Shown: positions 18,897-30,479 of the stretch, piece by piece
How positions within the stretch are numbered: the first letter of the stretch is position 1
How the letters are laid out: the number at the start of each line of letters is the position of its first letter
DNA from: Euglena gracilis
Lineage: Eukaryota > Euglenida > Euglenophyceae > Euglenales
NCBI GenBank assembly: GCA_039621445.1
Contig: CP154957.1
Span: 34,130,843-34,194,842 of the forward strand
DNA length: 64,000 nucleotides
Direction of reading: 5' to 3'
Position numbers and translations under genes: made by a program
The notes under the pieces: generated by a model
Told to the model about the DNA's origin: nothing
Databases searched by the model: none
Seen by the model: the letters and a program-made list of their open reading frames with translations, nothing else

Positions 18897-19189
18897 AAAA
18901 TAAAGCCTTTGAGGAAATGCTCATTTCACCTCCCTGAAACCCATGGCACTTCTTGATGTTTGATTTTGGCCACAAACCGACTTTTTTCCCCTCCTTTGAT
19001 ACTAATTTTTGGGGGACCCCACAAACCACTTTCACCTTGGCTGTTTGAATACAACCCAATTCCCCCATGAGTCCCCCCACTCCATTTTCTTGACCAGCCG
19101 AGTTTGGGGAAACTGCAGGTCAATTTCAATGAAAAAAACAATTTGCGCAAAGTGAAAAAATCGTTTCTTCGTAACCCCAGGTTGCAAAG

Positions 19190-19780
19190 TTGACAGTTGG
19201 ATTGAGTTGGGAAGTTTCCAAAGGGGTTCTACCCATGATTTCGCTTTCTAGTTTATTTTTTTGGGGGCATTGGAGGCTAGGTAGTCCATTTCGGGACCCC
19301 GGACTCCCCCTCCCCCCTCCCCCCTGTTCAGTTCACTTTCGGAAGTGCACAGGGGGGTCCCGAGACCCCCCCCCTGTGTACCTGGATGTACTTGTTCACT
19401 TCGGGGAAAAAAAAGAAAAACGGAACGACGTGCGAACACCGAAAAGGGCATTTTCAAAAAAAATTTGGCGACTTCGGCGCCGGACTTCCCCTCCCCCCCC
19501 CCCTCCGGGAAGTCAACATGTCCAGTTCAGTTCGGAAGTGAACAGGGGGGGGGGTCCGGGACCCCTGTACCTGGGCTCCTTGGACTTCAAAGAGACGTTA
19601 GCGTCTCGGCCCCTTCGGGGCCAGGAGGACAGAAAAAAATACATTTTGGTTGTGCCAAGAAAAAGTTTTTTGGCTCGCCCCCCCCCCCCCCGGGAAAAAA
19701 TTGTTCCTACACCTATGGCGGGGGGGATGCGGGGGGGGGGGGACGCGGGGGCACCACCATTCTGGGCACCATGCTGGCGT
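19190..19780. other. Stretch with repeated TTCRGTTCACTTCGGAAGTG motifs
   Basis: Three related motifs of about 30 bases with GTTCA.TTCGGAAGTGnACAGGGGGG and GACCCC.CTGTACCTGG lie at about 19328-19390 and 19523-19580. Long frames on both strands are translations of these repeats. No gene is supported. Confidence 0.4.
19597..19622 (+). repeat. UUCG-loop hairpin repeat, copy F
   Basis: GTTAGCGTCTC is followed by GGCCCC-TTCG-GGGCC, a third stem sequence that still pairs. Confidence 0.7.
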
Positions 19781-19991
19781 TTTTTCCAAAAAAAAAGGTT
19801 TTTTGTTTTTTTATAAAAACAACAAAGAATGTGTTTTTTTTCAAAATGGCAAAAAAACGGGTTGCCTTTAAATGCAGTTCTACAAGCTATTAGCACCTTC
19901 CCATTCTATTTCTTATATTTCTAGTTTTTTGGGGGGTGCTTGTTCGCTGTACGACCCACCCCAAAACCACGACCCCCAAACGGCAGAGTCG

Positions 19992-20018
19992 AACCCTAAC
20001 CCCAACCCTAACCCTAAA
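19992..20018 (+). repeat. Interstitial telomere-type (CCCTAA)n tract
   Basis: ACCCTAACCCCAACCCTAAC-type repeats directly abut the left end of the MITE at 20019. Confidence 0.75.
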
Positions 20019-20403
20019 TAAGGTTGACGGCTTGTTTCTTTTTGAAACAAAAAAACATGTTTCTTTTCTGAAAAAAAAACATTTTTTTTAAAAAAACGGT
20101 TTGGTGAAATTTTTTTGAAATTTTTTTTTGAGAAAAAAGTTCATTTTATATCTCTGCATCTTCGTAGTCCACAAAGGGTACTGGCTTTCACATGTGCGAC
20201 GCCTTGCCAACCACACCTTTTTGGGATGAAGGGTTAGGAAAAACTCAAAAACCTCACTTTTTGGTGACCCAAAAAATGACTTTAGAACTTTTTCCTCAAA
20301 AAAAATGGCCATTTTGCAAGGAAAAAGGTTAATTTTTTGCTTTTTCAAAAACATGTTTTTGGTGTTTTTAAAAAAAACTTGTGTTTTGTTTTTTTGAACC
20401 CTG
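20019..20403. mobile_element. hAT-like MITE, copy 3 (385 bp) inserted in telomere-type repeat
   Basis: The ends are TAAGGTTGACGGCTTG and GAACCCTG. The flanking 8-mers ACCCTAAA (20011-20018) and ACCCTAAC (20404-20411) match at seven of eight positions. Internal blocks (TTTTTGAAACAAAAAA, GCAAGGAAAAAGGTTAATTT) match copies 1 and 2. It lacks the iteron core, so it is an internally deleted copy. Confidence 0.75.
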
Positions 20404-20482
20404 ACCCTAACCCTAACCCTAACCCGAACCCGAACCCTATTCCTTAAAGAACAAAAATTTAGGGTTGGGGTTGGGGTTAGGT
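20404..20482 (+). repeat. Telomere-type repeats in opposed orientation
   Basis: (CCCTAA)n with CCCGAA variants (20404-20439) is followed after about 20 bases by the opposite strand form, TAGGGTTGGGGTTGGGGTTAGG (20459-20481). Confidence 0.7.
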
Positions 20483-20643
20483 GGGGGTTGTAGGCGGGGA
20501 GCGAACAAGTTGCGTTTTTTGTGGGGCAAGGATAAACTTTTGATTTCTCACTTGTTTTTGCAATGCTCTTTTTATTTCTCCTCTCTTCTTCATTTCATCA
20601 TAGCAAGCATGCCGGGACATTGCAGAAAAGCCTATTCAAAAAA

Positions 20644-20715
20644 AGACACCAAGCCACTTGGTGGGGACGCGGGGGGGACGCGGGGGGGGGACGCGGAGGG
20701 GACGCGGGGGCACAA
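20644..20715 (+). repeat. GACGCGGGGG iteron block
   Basis: GACACCAAGCCACTTGGTGG followed by four iterons. This is the inverted counterpart of 2765-2830. Confidence 0.6.
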
Positions 20716-23019
20716 CCCCCTCTGTAATGTTTATAAACTGCCAAACATTTTTGTAGGCGACATGCATGCATCTTCAGCATACTTTAGCATCATTTCATTT
20801 GTCTGTGGCATGTCTTCAAAACGGTTGTGTACTACAGTGTTCACAAACTGCAGAAAAACATTTTTTTTGTTGTCAAAATGTCTGAATGCATCTGCAACAC
20901 CTTTTGCAGCAACATTTGTCTGTGGCATGTCATCACAATCATTTTTTCAAGGACAATATTCCAGCATGTCCTATGAACGTTTTGTTCTGGGTGTTTTCTG
21001 TGACATCATTCATGCAACATCTTGCACATTTAATGCATCACAATTCAACTCAGCATTCCCTGTACACCCCCCACCTTCCAACGACAGCCCAAAGTCAATA
21101 TTTGTGTGACACAAAATTCCTTCTTCGGGAGTTGATAAAGAAGGCGAAGAAGCTGAGTAAAAAAGTTGAGCAGCAAAAGGAATTCGCTTCCAAAACGGTT
21201 CGGCAACACAAGGGGTTTTGTTATTTTGGGGCCCTGGGACAGTTGAGCAACAAAAGGAATTCACTTCCAAAACTGTTCGGCAACACAAGGGGTTTTGTTA
21301 TTTTGGGGCCCTGTGACAATTGAGCAGCAAAAGGAATTCGCTTCCAAAACGGTTCGGCAACACAAGGGGTTTTGTTATTTTGGGGCCCTGGGACAATTGC
21401 GCAACAAAAGGGATTCGCTTCCAAAACGGTTCGGCATCACAAGGGGTTTTAGCAACACAAGGGGTTTTGTTATTTTGGGGCCCGGGGACAGTTGAGCAAC
21501 AAAAGGGATTCGCTTCCAAAACTGTTCGGCAACACAAGGGGTTTTGTTATTTTGGGGCCCTGGGACAGTTGAGCAACAAAAGGAATTCGCTTCCAAAACG
21601 GTTCGGCAACACATGGTATTTTGTTATTTTGGGGCCCTGGGACAATTGAGCAACAAAAGGAATTCACTTCCAAAACGGTTCGGCAACACAAGGGGTTTTG
21701 TTATTTTGGGGCCCTGGGACAGTTGAGCAACAAAAGGAATTCGCTTCCAAAACGGTTCGGCAACACTTGGTATTTTGTTATTTTGGGGCCCTGGGACAGT
21801 TGAGCAACAAAATGAATTCACTTCCAAAACGGTTCGGCAACACAAGGGGTTTTGTTATTTTGGGGCCCTGGGACAGTTGAGCAACAAAAGGGATTCGCTT
21901 CCAAAACGGTTCGGCAACACAAGAGGTTTTGTTATTTTGGGGCCCTGTGACAGTTGAGGAGCAAAAGGAACTTGCTTCCAAAACGGTTCGGCAACACAAG
22001 AGGATTTTGTTATTTTGGGGCCCTGGGACAGTTGAGCAACAAAAGGGATTCGCTTCCAAAACGGTTCGGCAACGCAAGGGGATTTGTTATTTTGGGGCCC
22101 TTGGACAGTTGAGCAACAAAAGGAATTCGCTTCCAAAACGGTTTGGCAACACAAGGGGTTTTGTTATTTTGGGGCCCTGGGACAGTTGAGCAACAAAAGG
22201 GATTCGCTTCCAAAACGGTTCGGCAACACAAGAGGTTTTGTTATTTTGGGGCCCTGTGACAGTTGAGGAGCAAAAGGAACTTGCTTCCAAAACGGTTCGG
22301 CAACACAAGAGGATTTTGTTATTTTGGGGCCCTGGGACAGTTGAGCAACAAAAGGGATTCGCTTCCAAAACGGTTCGGCAACGCAAGGGGATTTGTTATT
22401 TTGGGGCCCTTGGACAGTTGAGCAACAAAAGGAATTCGCTTCCAAAACGGTTTGGCAACACAAGGGGTTTTGTTATTTTGGGGCCCTGGGACAGTTGAGC
22501 AACAAAAGGGATTCGCTTCCAAAACGGTTCGGCAACACATGGGATTTTGTTATTTTGGGGCCCTGGGACAGTTGAGCAGCAAAAGGAACTCGCTTCCAAA
22601 ACTGTTCGGCAACACAAGGGGTTTTGTTATTTTGGGGCCCTGGGACAGTTGAGGAGCAAAAGGAACTTGCTTCCAAAACGGTTCGGCAACACATGGTATT
22701 TTGTTATCTTGGGGCCCTGGGACATTTGAGCAGCAAAAGGAATTCGCTTACAAAACGGTTTGGCAACACAAGGGGTATTGTTATTTTGAGGCCCTGGGAC
22801 AGTTGAGCAATAAAAGGGATTGGCTTCCAAAACGGTTCGGCAACACATGGGATTTGTTATTTTGGGGCCCTGTGACAGTTGAGCAACAAAAGAAATTCGC
22901 TTCCAAAACGGTTTGGCACCACAAGAGGATTTTGTTATTTTGGGGCCATGGGACAGTTGAGCAACAAAAGGAGTTCGCTTCCAAAACGGTTTGGCACCAA
23001 ATGGTATTTTGTTATTTTG

Positions 23020-23027
23020 GTGCTCTG
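23020..23027. repeat. 8-bp TSD (GTGCTCTG) of the satellite-resident MITE
   Basis: Repeated exactly at 23717-23724. The target is a diverged copy of the GGCCCTGG part of the 77-bp unit. Confidence 0.85.
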
Positions 23028-23716
23028 CAAGGTTGACGGCTTGTTTTTTTTTTGAAACAAAAAACATGTTTTTTTCAAAAAAAAATATGTTTTTTTTAAA
23101 ATAAAACAAAAAAACGTCATGGAGGGTTTGGGGAAAAAAATTTTTGCAATGTTTTTTTTTTTGGAAAAAGTGCATTTTTTATCTCTACAACATTCTTTTT
23201 TTTGTGTTGAAAGCATGATTTTTCGCACCAGAAAACACAAATTTGGAAATACTTTCACACATTTGAAAAAAAAAACTTCACAGGGGGTGTTCCCCCCATG
23301 ACCCCCCTCCCCCAACCCGACCTAAGACCCGTTTCGGCCATTTTTTCTGAAAAATTTGGCCGGTGATGCCTAATTTGACAAAATTTTCCGGTAGATTTCC
23401 TAATTTTTGTTTGGGGGATTCCTATTTTGGAGCTTAAAAAGGATTTTTTCCCAAAAATTCGTTTTCGGTGATTTCTAATCTGGCCACCGAAAATGTGACC
23501 CCCCCTGCGTGACCCCCCCCTGTGCCCCCCCCCGTGACCCCCCCCCTCGTGACCCGAACCACCTGCGAAAAATTTTCTTCAAAAAAATGGTCATTTCGCA
23601 AGGAAAAAGGTCAATTTTTGCTTTTTAAAAAAAACATTTTTTTTGCGTTTTTTTATAAAAAAAAACACGTTTTTTTTGTGGTTTTTTTAAAAAAAAACAA
23701 AAAAACGTCAACCCTG
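23028..23716. mobile_element. hAT-like MITE, copy 2 (689 bp)
   Basis: The ends are CAAGGTTGACGG and CGTCAACCCTG with the perfect 8-bp TSD GTGCTCTG. The interior is collinear with 5348-5870 and then with the right part, without the inverted duplication seen in copy 1. It carries a CCCCCCGTGAC-type array at about 23495-23560. No coding capacity is seen. Confidence 0.9.
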
Positions 23717-24243
23717 GTGCTCTGGGACAGTTGAGCAACAAAAGGAATTCGCTTCAAAACGGTTCGGCAACACAAGAGGATTTGTTATTTTGGGGCCCTG
23801 GGACAGTTGAGCAACAAAAGGAATTCGCTTCCAAAACGGTTCGGAAACACAAGGGGTTTTGTTATTTTGGGTCCCTGGGACAGTTCAGAATCAAAAGGGA
23901 TTCGCTTCCAAAACGGTTCGGAAACACAAGGGGTTTTGTTATTTTGGGTCCCTGGGACAGTTCAGAATCAAAAGGGATTCGCTTCCAAAACAACGGTTCG
24001 GAAACACAAGGGGTTTTGTTATTTTGGGTCCCTGTGACAGTTCAGAATCAAAAGGGATTCGCTTCCAAAACGGTTCGGAAACACAAGGGGTTTTGTTATT
24101 TTGGGTCCCTGGGACAGTTCAGAATCAAAAGGGATTCGCTTCCAAAACGGTTCGGCAACACAAGGGGTTTTGTTATTTTGGGGCCCTGGGACAGTTGACC
24201 AACAAAAGGGATTCGCTTCCAAAACGGTTTGGCAACACCAGAG

Positions 24244-24370
<127 letters not shown>

Positions 24371-25020
24371 CTTCACAAAACGGTTTGGCAACACAAGGGG
24401 TTTTGTTATTTTGGGTCCCTGGGATAGTTGACCAACAAAAGGAGTTCGCTTTCAAAACGGTTCGGCAGCACATAGGATTTTGTTATTTTGGGGCCGTGGG
24501 ACAGTTGAGCAGCAAAAGGAATTCGCTTCCAAAACTGTTCGGCAACACAAGGGGTTTTGTTATTTTGGGGCAACAAAAGGAATTCGCTTCCAAAACGGTT
24601 CGGCAACACAAGGGGTTTTGTTATTTTGGGGCCCTGGGACAGTTGAGCAACAAAAGGAATTCGCTTCCAAAACGGTTCGGCAACACAAGGGGTTTTGTTA
24701 TTTTGGGGCCCTGGGACAGTTGAGCAACAAAAGGGATTGGCTTCCAAAACGGTTCGGCAACACATGGGATTTGTTATTTTGGGGACCAACAAAAGGAACT
24801 CGCAACAGAAGCAACAGAAGGGATTCACTTCCAAAACGGTCCGGCAACACAAGGGGTTTTGTTATTTTGGGGCCCTGGGACAGTTGAGCAACAAAAGGAA
24901 TTCGCTTCCAAAACGGTTCGGCAACACAAGGGGTTTTTGTTATTTTGGGGCCCTGGGACAGTTGAGCAACAAAAGGGATTCGCTTCCAAAACGGTTCGGC
25001 AACACAAGGGGTTTTTGTTA

Positions 25021-25095
25021 GTGAACTTTCAAACGGTGACCTTCACCATAGGGGGGGGGGGTCAAAATGACCAAAGTCTACTGACTGATCTCCTT
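25021..25095 (+). repeat. GGTGAACTTTCAAACGGTGA module, left copy
   Basis: About 75 bases (GTGAACTTTCAAACGGTGA, CTTCACCATAGGG, CAAAATGACCAAAGTCTACT) are repeated directly at about 26108-26182. The pair brackets about 1.0 kb containing GGTGAAGTTCACCGGTGAAC palindromes (25853-25880, 26038-26066). Confidence 0.6.
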
Positions 25096-25467
25096 GGGTG
25101 CAGTGCGTAACGCAGCGTTACAAAGTGCGGCGGGCAGCATGGACTGGCACAAAAATAGAAACCTTGAATGTGGTGTGCAAAACAAGAATTTGTGTATTTA
25201 TGTCCGTCTTTACGAACATTTCGAATAGAGTATCACCCATTGATCAAATCCTCTTTGCACCAGACGACCATCGATCGTACTAAAATACAGCCAAAGTGCT
25301 TTGAATTCTTATCCCGGAGATTTCAAACTCCACAAATTCTGGCGGTACATTCTAATTTCGTCCTCTGTTTTCACTCAGCACACAGCGAGGTTGCGAAACA
25401 CAGCCTTTGACCAAAGGCATGTTGCGATATAAACACAGCCTTAAATCACTGCCTCTTAAACGCAGAC

Positions 25468-25505
25468 TATGACCTGAGGCTGTGTTTCTGAACACAGCCT
25501 CAGGT
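25468..25505. repeat. Perfect hairpin with AACACAGCCTCAGGTCA arms
   Basis: TGACCTGAGGCTGTGTT and its complement surround TCTG. Single CACAGCCT motifs continue on both sides. Confidence 0.7.
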
Positions 25506-26189
25506 CAGAGTTTGCTTTTAAGACACAGTTATTGATATAAAACCAAACAGCACCGAAAATCATCACAAATTTTGACTCATATTCTGGCCGATCCGACGAT
25601 CGCGTGCGTATCAAACAGCACCAACGACAGAACCGGCGTCTCCCCCCCACTCTGTTCCTGACACCGGTTCTGTCCGCCGGAAAGGGGTTAGGTTAGGACG
25701 CCAGTTCTGTCCAAAACCCGGCGTCCCAAATACCGGTTCTGTCATTCTTGTAACTGTGTTCAAAGGCCCGGGAGGTAAGGCAGTACGGGGGGGGGGGGCT
25801 GCGGACCCCCCCCGGTGAATTTCACCGGGGGGGGGGAGGGGGGGTGCTTTCGGCGGTGAAGTTCACCGGTGAACTTCACCGTTTTGATCGTTGGGGGTGA
25901 AATTTTCATTGGTGAAATTTTGCTCCTTTCCTCTCAAAATGGTCCTTTTGGGTTGATGCTTCATGGCATTTTATCGAAATTTCCGAAAACTTGCCCAAAA
26001 TATCATTTTTGGCCCTTTTTGGCTAAACAGTGCTCTCTTGGTGAACTTCACCGGTGAAGTTCACCGATGGGTTAGGCAGAGGGGGGGGAGGGGGTCCGGG
26101 AGCCCCCGGTGAACTTTCAAACGGTGAACTTCACCATAGGGCGGGGGGGGGGGCAAAATGACCAAAGTCTACTGCCTGATCTCCCCGGC

Positions 26190-26530
26190 GCCTGCCCTGT
26201 AATTCGGGGTTGTGAACACGAATTACAGGGCGATAATTCCTGAACCCGATTTCATGCCCTGATAATTGTGTTCAGGGTGAACATAAATTACAGGGCGATA
26301 ATTCCTGAACCCGATTTCATGCCCTGATAATCGTGTTCAGGGTGAACACAAATTACAGGGCATGAAATCGGGTTCAGCATTTTTTGAAAATTTTGGGCAA
26401 AAAAAAAACGCCCCGAAAGTGCCCGAAACAATGGCGTGAAGCACATCCCCGAATTACAGGGCAGGTGCCGGGCCTCTTTGAACACGGTTACAGAAAAAAC
26501 GTGAGTTATAACTCGATTACAGGGCGTAAG
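26190..26530 (+). repeat. Tandem 66-67-bp repeats with GCCCTGTAATT / AATTACAGGGC ends
   Basis: Two nearly identical units (about 26216-26281 and 26282-26348) contain AATTACAGGGCGATAATTCC and CCCGATTTCATGCCCTGATA. Further degenerate AATTACAGGGC motifs follow at 26352, 26452 and 26514. Confidence 0.65.
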
Positions 26531-26567
26531 ACGGGTTATACCCACGTTTTTTTGTATAAAAATGTCA

Positions 26568-26790
26568 TCAAAAGTGCCCAAAAATGGCGCTGAGGTCCTG
26601 ATATGACTGTTTCAACCATGTAGCACAATGAAATTTGCCATTTGGGGACCACTGGGGTGGATATCTAATTTTGGTGAAAATTGGTGCTGCTTTGCACCGT
26701 TTAGCGTGGAAAAATCTGATGACCACCGCTGGTCGTCGGTTGAAAAGAGCATTCGATCGAGGGGTAACTTGGTACCCCAACGTTGGGACG
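26568..26790 (-). repeat. Inverted copy of the 16961-17220 repeat
   Basis: The minus strand keeps an open frame of about 70 codons with GYQVTPRSNALFNRRPAVV and PPQWSPNGKFHC, matching 16.96-17.22 kb. Confidence 0.55.
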
Positions 26791-26830
26791 ACTAGTCGAC
26801 TAGTCGACTAGTCGATTATTCGTTCGGGAC
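26787..26830. repeat. Tandem GACTAGTC palindromes
   Basis: GACGACTAGTCGACTAGTCG repeats a self-complementary unit three times, then TTCGTTC/GAACG motifs. It is similar in flavour to the interior of the MITE at 10284-10560. Confidence 0.5.
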
Positions 26831-27118
26831 CCCCGAACAGGATTAATCGTTCATGCCCAAAAAGAATAGCCGTGAACGAATTTGCCTCTTACAAAATTGG
26901 ACTGGTGCACAACATTCAGGGGTAATTCTGGGGGGCACAGAAGCCAAATTGCATGCAAAAATGTGGCTGCCACAAGGTATTTTGTTTGCTACTAATAACA
27001 AAGATATTGATATAAATAGTAAAATAAAATAAAATAAATAAATTACTTATTATTACATTTATGGTACCTATTATAATATGATATAATATATATATGTATA
27101 TATGTATATATATGTGTA

Positions 27119-27202
27119 TACATACATACATACATACATACATACATACATACATACATACATACATACATACATACATACATACATACATACATACATA
27201 CA

Positions 27203-27236
<34 letters not shown>

Positions 27237-27237
27237 C

Positions 27238-27283
<46 letters not shown>

Positions 27284-27285
27284 GC
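27119..27285 (+). repeat. (CATA)n then (TA)n microsatellite
   Basis: About 28 CATA units are followed by a TA tract. Long Tyr/Val/Cys/Met frames on both strands come from the repeat alone. Confidence 0.95.
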
Positions 27286-27400
27286 CACCCCTTTTTTGAC
27301 ATAAAAATATTGACTGTATTTTATTTCATCGAACCTTTGCATTTGTTGAATTTTGATTGACCTGTTTAAAAAAAGGAAGTCATTCTTTCTTTTGTTGCAG

Positions 27401-27708
27401 CAATGCGTCCATTCTTTGCTTGACAATGTCTGGTTTGTGGAGCTTTAAAAAGGCAAAGGCTCCGAGCGCCGAGGCACCATCATTCTTTGATGTGATGAAA
27501 TGTGATATTTTTGATCGGCTGGATGAGCCGCATAAATGTGATGATGAGCTCCAAAATAAAATTGAGGAAGTTTATCAATCACATGGCAAGGATGGAGGAA
27601 GTGCCAGCAATGACACCTTGTTCAAAGAAATCAGGAGTGGTGGTGTGTGCTATGTCATCTCTTTTTGCGGTTGTTCGTGTGGGGGGTGTTCCCGGATTTT
27701 GCATCCTG
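27401..27708 (+). CDS. Candidate exon, function unknown
   Basis: A good acceptor (TTCTTTTGTTGCAG) ends at 27400 and a consensus donor (CTG|GTAAGT) begins at 27709. One frame is open throughout and contains MSGLWSFKKAKAPSAEAPSF, then FDRLDEPHKCDDELQNKIEE, followed by a Cys/Gly-rich end (CGCSCGGC). A second frame is also open from 27502, so the choice of frame is uncertain. No family is recognised. Confidence 0.4.
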
Positions 27709-29000
27709 GTAAGTGCGTCCTGGATTTTGGCCGGCCACATTTTTTGGCCCTCCAAAAGGAAAAAAAACATACAAACTTTGGGTGGCGTCACAGAAGGCAT
27801 ATTGAGGTGGTTTGGTCCTAATCCCCCCCGGCGTCCTGAACCACCCCCGACAACATGATTTTGGAGTCCCCTGCAAAAATTTTGGGATTTATACGGCTTA
27901 TTGTTTGGCACCTTTAGCCCCCATTAGCCCATTCGGGGGGTTAATCGGGGGAGCCCCAGAATATATTTCTTGTCAAGGTTGTCCAATTTTCGGTGCATGT
28001 TGAGTTTTTCCCATCTGGCAAATTGAAAACTCACGTTTTCTTTAAAACCGTGTACGGGGGTTCTGGCTTCACAACCGAACCGGTGTCCTGGACTGGTTCA
28101 GGCGGGAAATTTCCTGCCCCAACCGGTGTCCCAGACACTGGTTGGGCATGAAGAGTGTCTTGAGCAAATAAACTGACTTCTGGCGGCAGCAAGACCGGCC
28201 AAAAAGTGGGTTGGTGTGTTGGTTGAACCTGAAATCAACCAAAATTTCAACCAATATTTTTGGGATATTTTCCTCAAAAATGGACAAAGTCGGCAATTTT
28301 CTGCCATTTTTGCCAACAGATTCCAAATTTGATCCTTATGTGTTGTCCAAGCAGAGGGAAAAGGGCTGAAATTAAAGGAAAAAAAAATTCCCCGGACGCT
28401 CAATGGTGTTTTTGCTTGTTTGTTTTTTCAGAAACATGTTTCTGTTAAAAAAAATGTATTTTTTATTTCGTTTTAAACGAGCAGCCACCTCTTGCATTGT
28501 GCAGTAAAAAATCTGCAAAGACAAGCACCACAAAAACATGTGTCCACAAACACCGGTTCAGGCATGAAGTTAGAGCCCCCGACGCACAGTTTCAAAAAAA
28601 ATCATGTTCCAGACCGGTTCGGGCGTGAAGCCAGTGTCTAGGACACAGTTCTCAATGTGGAGTGCAACTTTGTTCCATTCAATCACTTGATTGAATTGAT
28701 GACCCTCAGCAGTTCAAAATTTTTTGAAAATTAAGGGTTTGCTTTTTCCCAATCCAAAAACAGGACCAAATCGAAACATACATACACAGTTGTGCACAAC
28801 CACTGGGAGGGGGACAAATTGATTGCTCGCAATTCCCAGTATTTACACTCTTTGCTATACCCGCGTGGTAAAAAAAATATTGAAAGAGCATCTCTTATGC
28901 TGTGCAACTATTTCGCCGCCGTTCCTTCATAAGAGGGAAAAAATTCTTGTGCTTTGCATTCAAGTTCTGTTGGGAAGGATTTTTCTCTTCGTATCAACAG

Positions 29001-29153
29001 GTTCTGAGGCTTACACCTTTCTGCAAACTGCATTATCCCAACCAGCACAACCCAAACAACCCAAAACATCGATAGTCTCAAAGACGGCAGAGAAGTTTGA
29101 GAACCAAGACAGGGAGTTTTCACATCCCACTTCAAGTTCAGTGCCTCGGGCAG
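29001..29153 (+). CDS. Candidate exon, Gln/Ser-rich
   Basis: The acceptor TCTTCGTATCAACAG ends at 29000 and the donor GCAG|GTTTGT begins at 29154. The 153-nt exon reads SEAYTFLQTALSQPAQPKQP then KTSIVSKTAEKFENQD. It starts and ends in phase 1. No ATG is present, consistent with an internal exon. Confidence 0.45.
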
Positions 29154-29257
29154 GTTTGTTTCCCCCCTTTTGACTCCATTTCCCTCATTTTTTCGGATTT
29201 ACAATTGCAATCACAGCTTTGGTGAGATGTTGGACCAACTGTGGAATTGATTTTCAT

Positions 29258-30020
29258 TTCCCCAGCATTCCAGAGGAAGGGGATGGAAATCTGCCAATTA
29301 CCCTTTGGGGGGCCCAACCTTGAATGTGTTCACATAAGCATACACAAAATCATTGTCTGGATTGTGCACCGTCCCCATTTTGTCACTCCCAGTTTTTATA
29401 AAGGTGTCAAAAATTTGATCCAATTCATTTATGGGACAGTTTGCCAAATTTTCTGCGCGCTTCCTCAAAAGGAGAACACCTCGTCGATTTTTTTTTTGGA
29501 ATTTAACCGAAAATTGGTCCTGTTTGGCTGTATTTTTGGCCATGCCATTGTCTTGCACTGTGCCCCCCCCCCCCCCCATCCAATCACCAACCCTTCATTG
29601 GCTGACCAAAGCTAGCGGGAATCCTCGAAACCTGGGGTGGTGTTTGGGTTGACAACCCCCACCCCTTCCGGTTTAAATTTTTTGGGAAAAATATGGCCAT
29701 GGAAGCCACAGTTCCAATTTGATTTGTTTCACATTATTCCCGGATTCTTCCTGGAAAAAGAAAAAACCGAATAGGTGATTGTATTTTTTTATTATGAAAT
29801 TGGTCACAGCCTTCAGGGCTGGGCAGCTTCTGGCCCAAGACACCTCTGTCCCCACTTCAAGAAGGAAGTGCAGCTTTATGGTTTCTGGCGGAACCCTCAA
29901 AGATGTACAGTTGGGCCTGATATGGGGGGGGTTGGATACGGAGGGGCCGACCCACAAATCTTTTCCGCACTCAAGATGTCAATTCCAAACTTAAAAGAAT
30001 GCTTCAAGGAATTCTGACAT
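29258..30020. other. Ambiguous stretch with open frames on both strands
   Basis: The minus strand 29298-29560 has a protein-like frame (CPINELDQIFDTFIKTGSDK) and 29673-29957 another (VGTEVSWARSCPALKAVTNF). The plus strand is also open. Without splice support or a known family I do not call a gene. Confidence 0.25.
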
Positions 30021-30479
30021 CTCATACCACCTCTGGTTGTTCAGCGTCTCACACAATTTTTGGCACATTGTTTGAAAGTTGCGTTTCGCTCTTCCTTTCA
30101 CTTTCACCCTTTGGTGCAAAAGGATGGTAAAAGATTTGAACAAATTCTTCTTTTCCGGACACCGGAACGATGCAAAACACTATCGCGGACCTAATTTCTT
30201 ATTTTTTTGTCTAAGTTTTTTTTGGGGGGTTCAAAAAGTTATGAGCAAAAGTTGTTCAAAAAGTTATGCTCCATACTGTATCCAAAAAAAATCACCCATC
30301 TGGGGTCAAAACTTGGGGGACCCGGGATGCCGAAGGTCCCGAGCAAGGGTCCCCCAAATGTGCATTAATATTGTAAGGGGAGGGGAGTAATGCAAATTTT
30401 GGCGGGTCCTGACCCCAGCACTCGGCCCGACCTAGGTTGGCCGACCACAACGTCAGCAAACCTCTTATTAAACTTTGAG

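Noticed and set aside
20404-20482. Telomere-telomere chromosome fusion point
   Set aside because: A head-to-head fusion would read TTAGGG then CCCTAA. Here the order is the reverse.
27094-27426. Tyr/His/Thr and Cys/Met/Val frames
   Set aside because: Pure CATA repeat translation.
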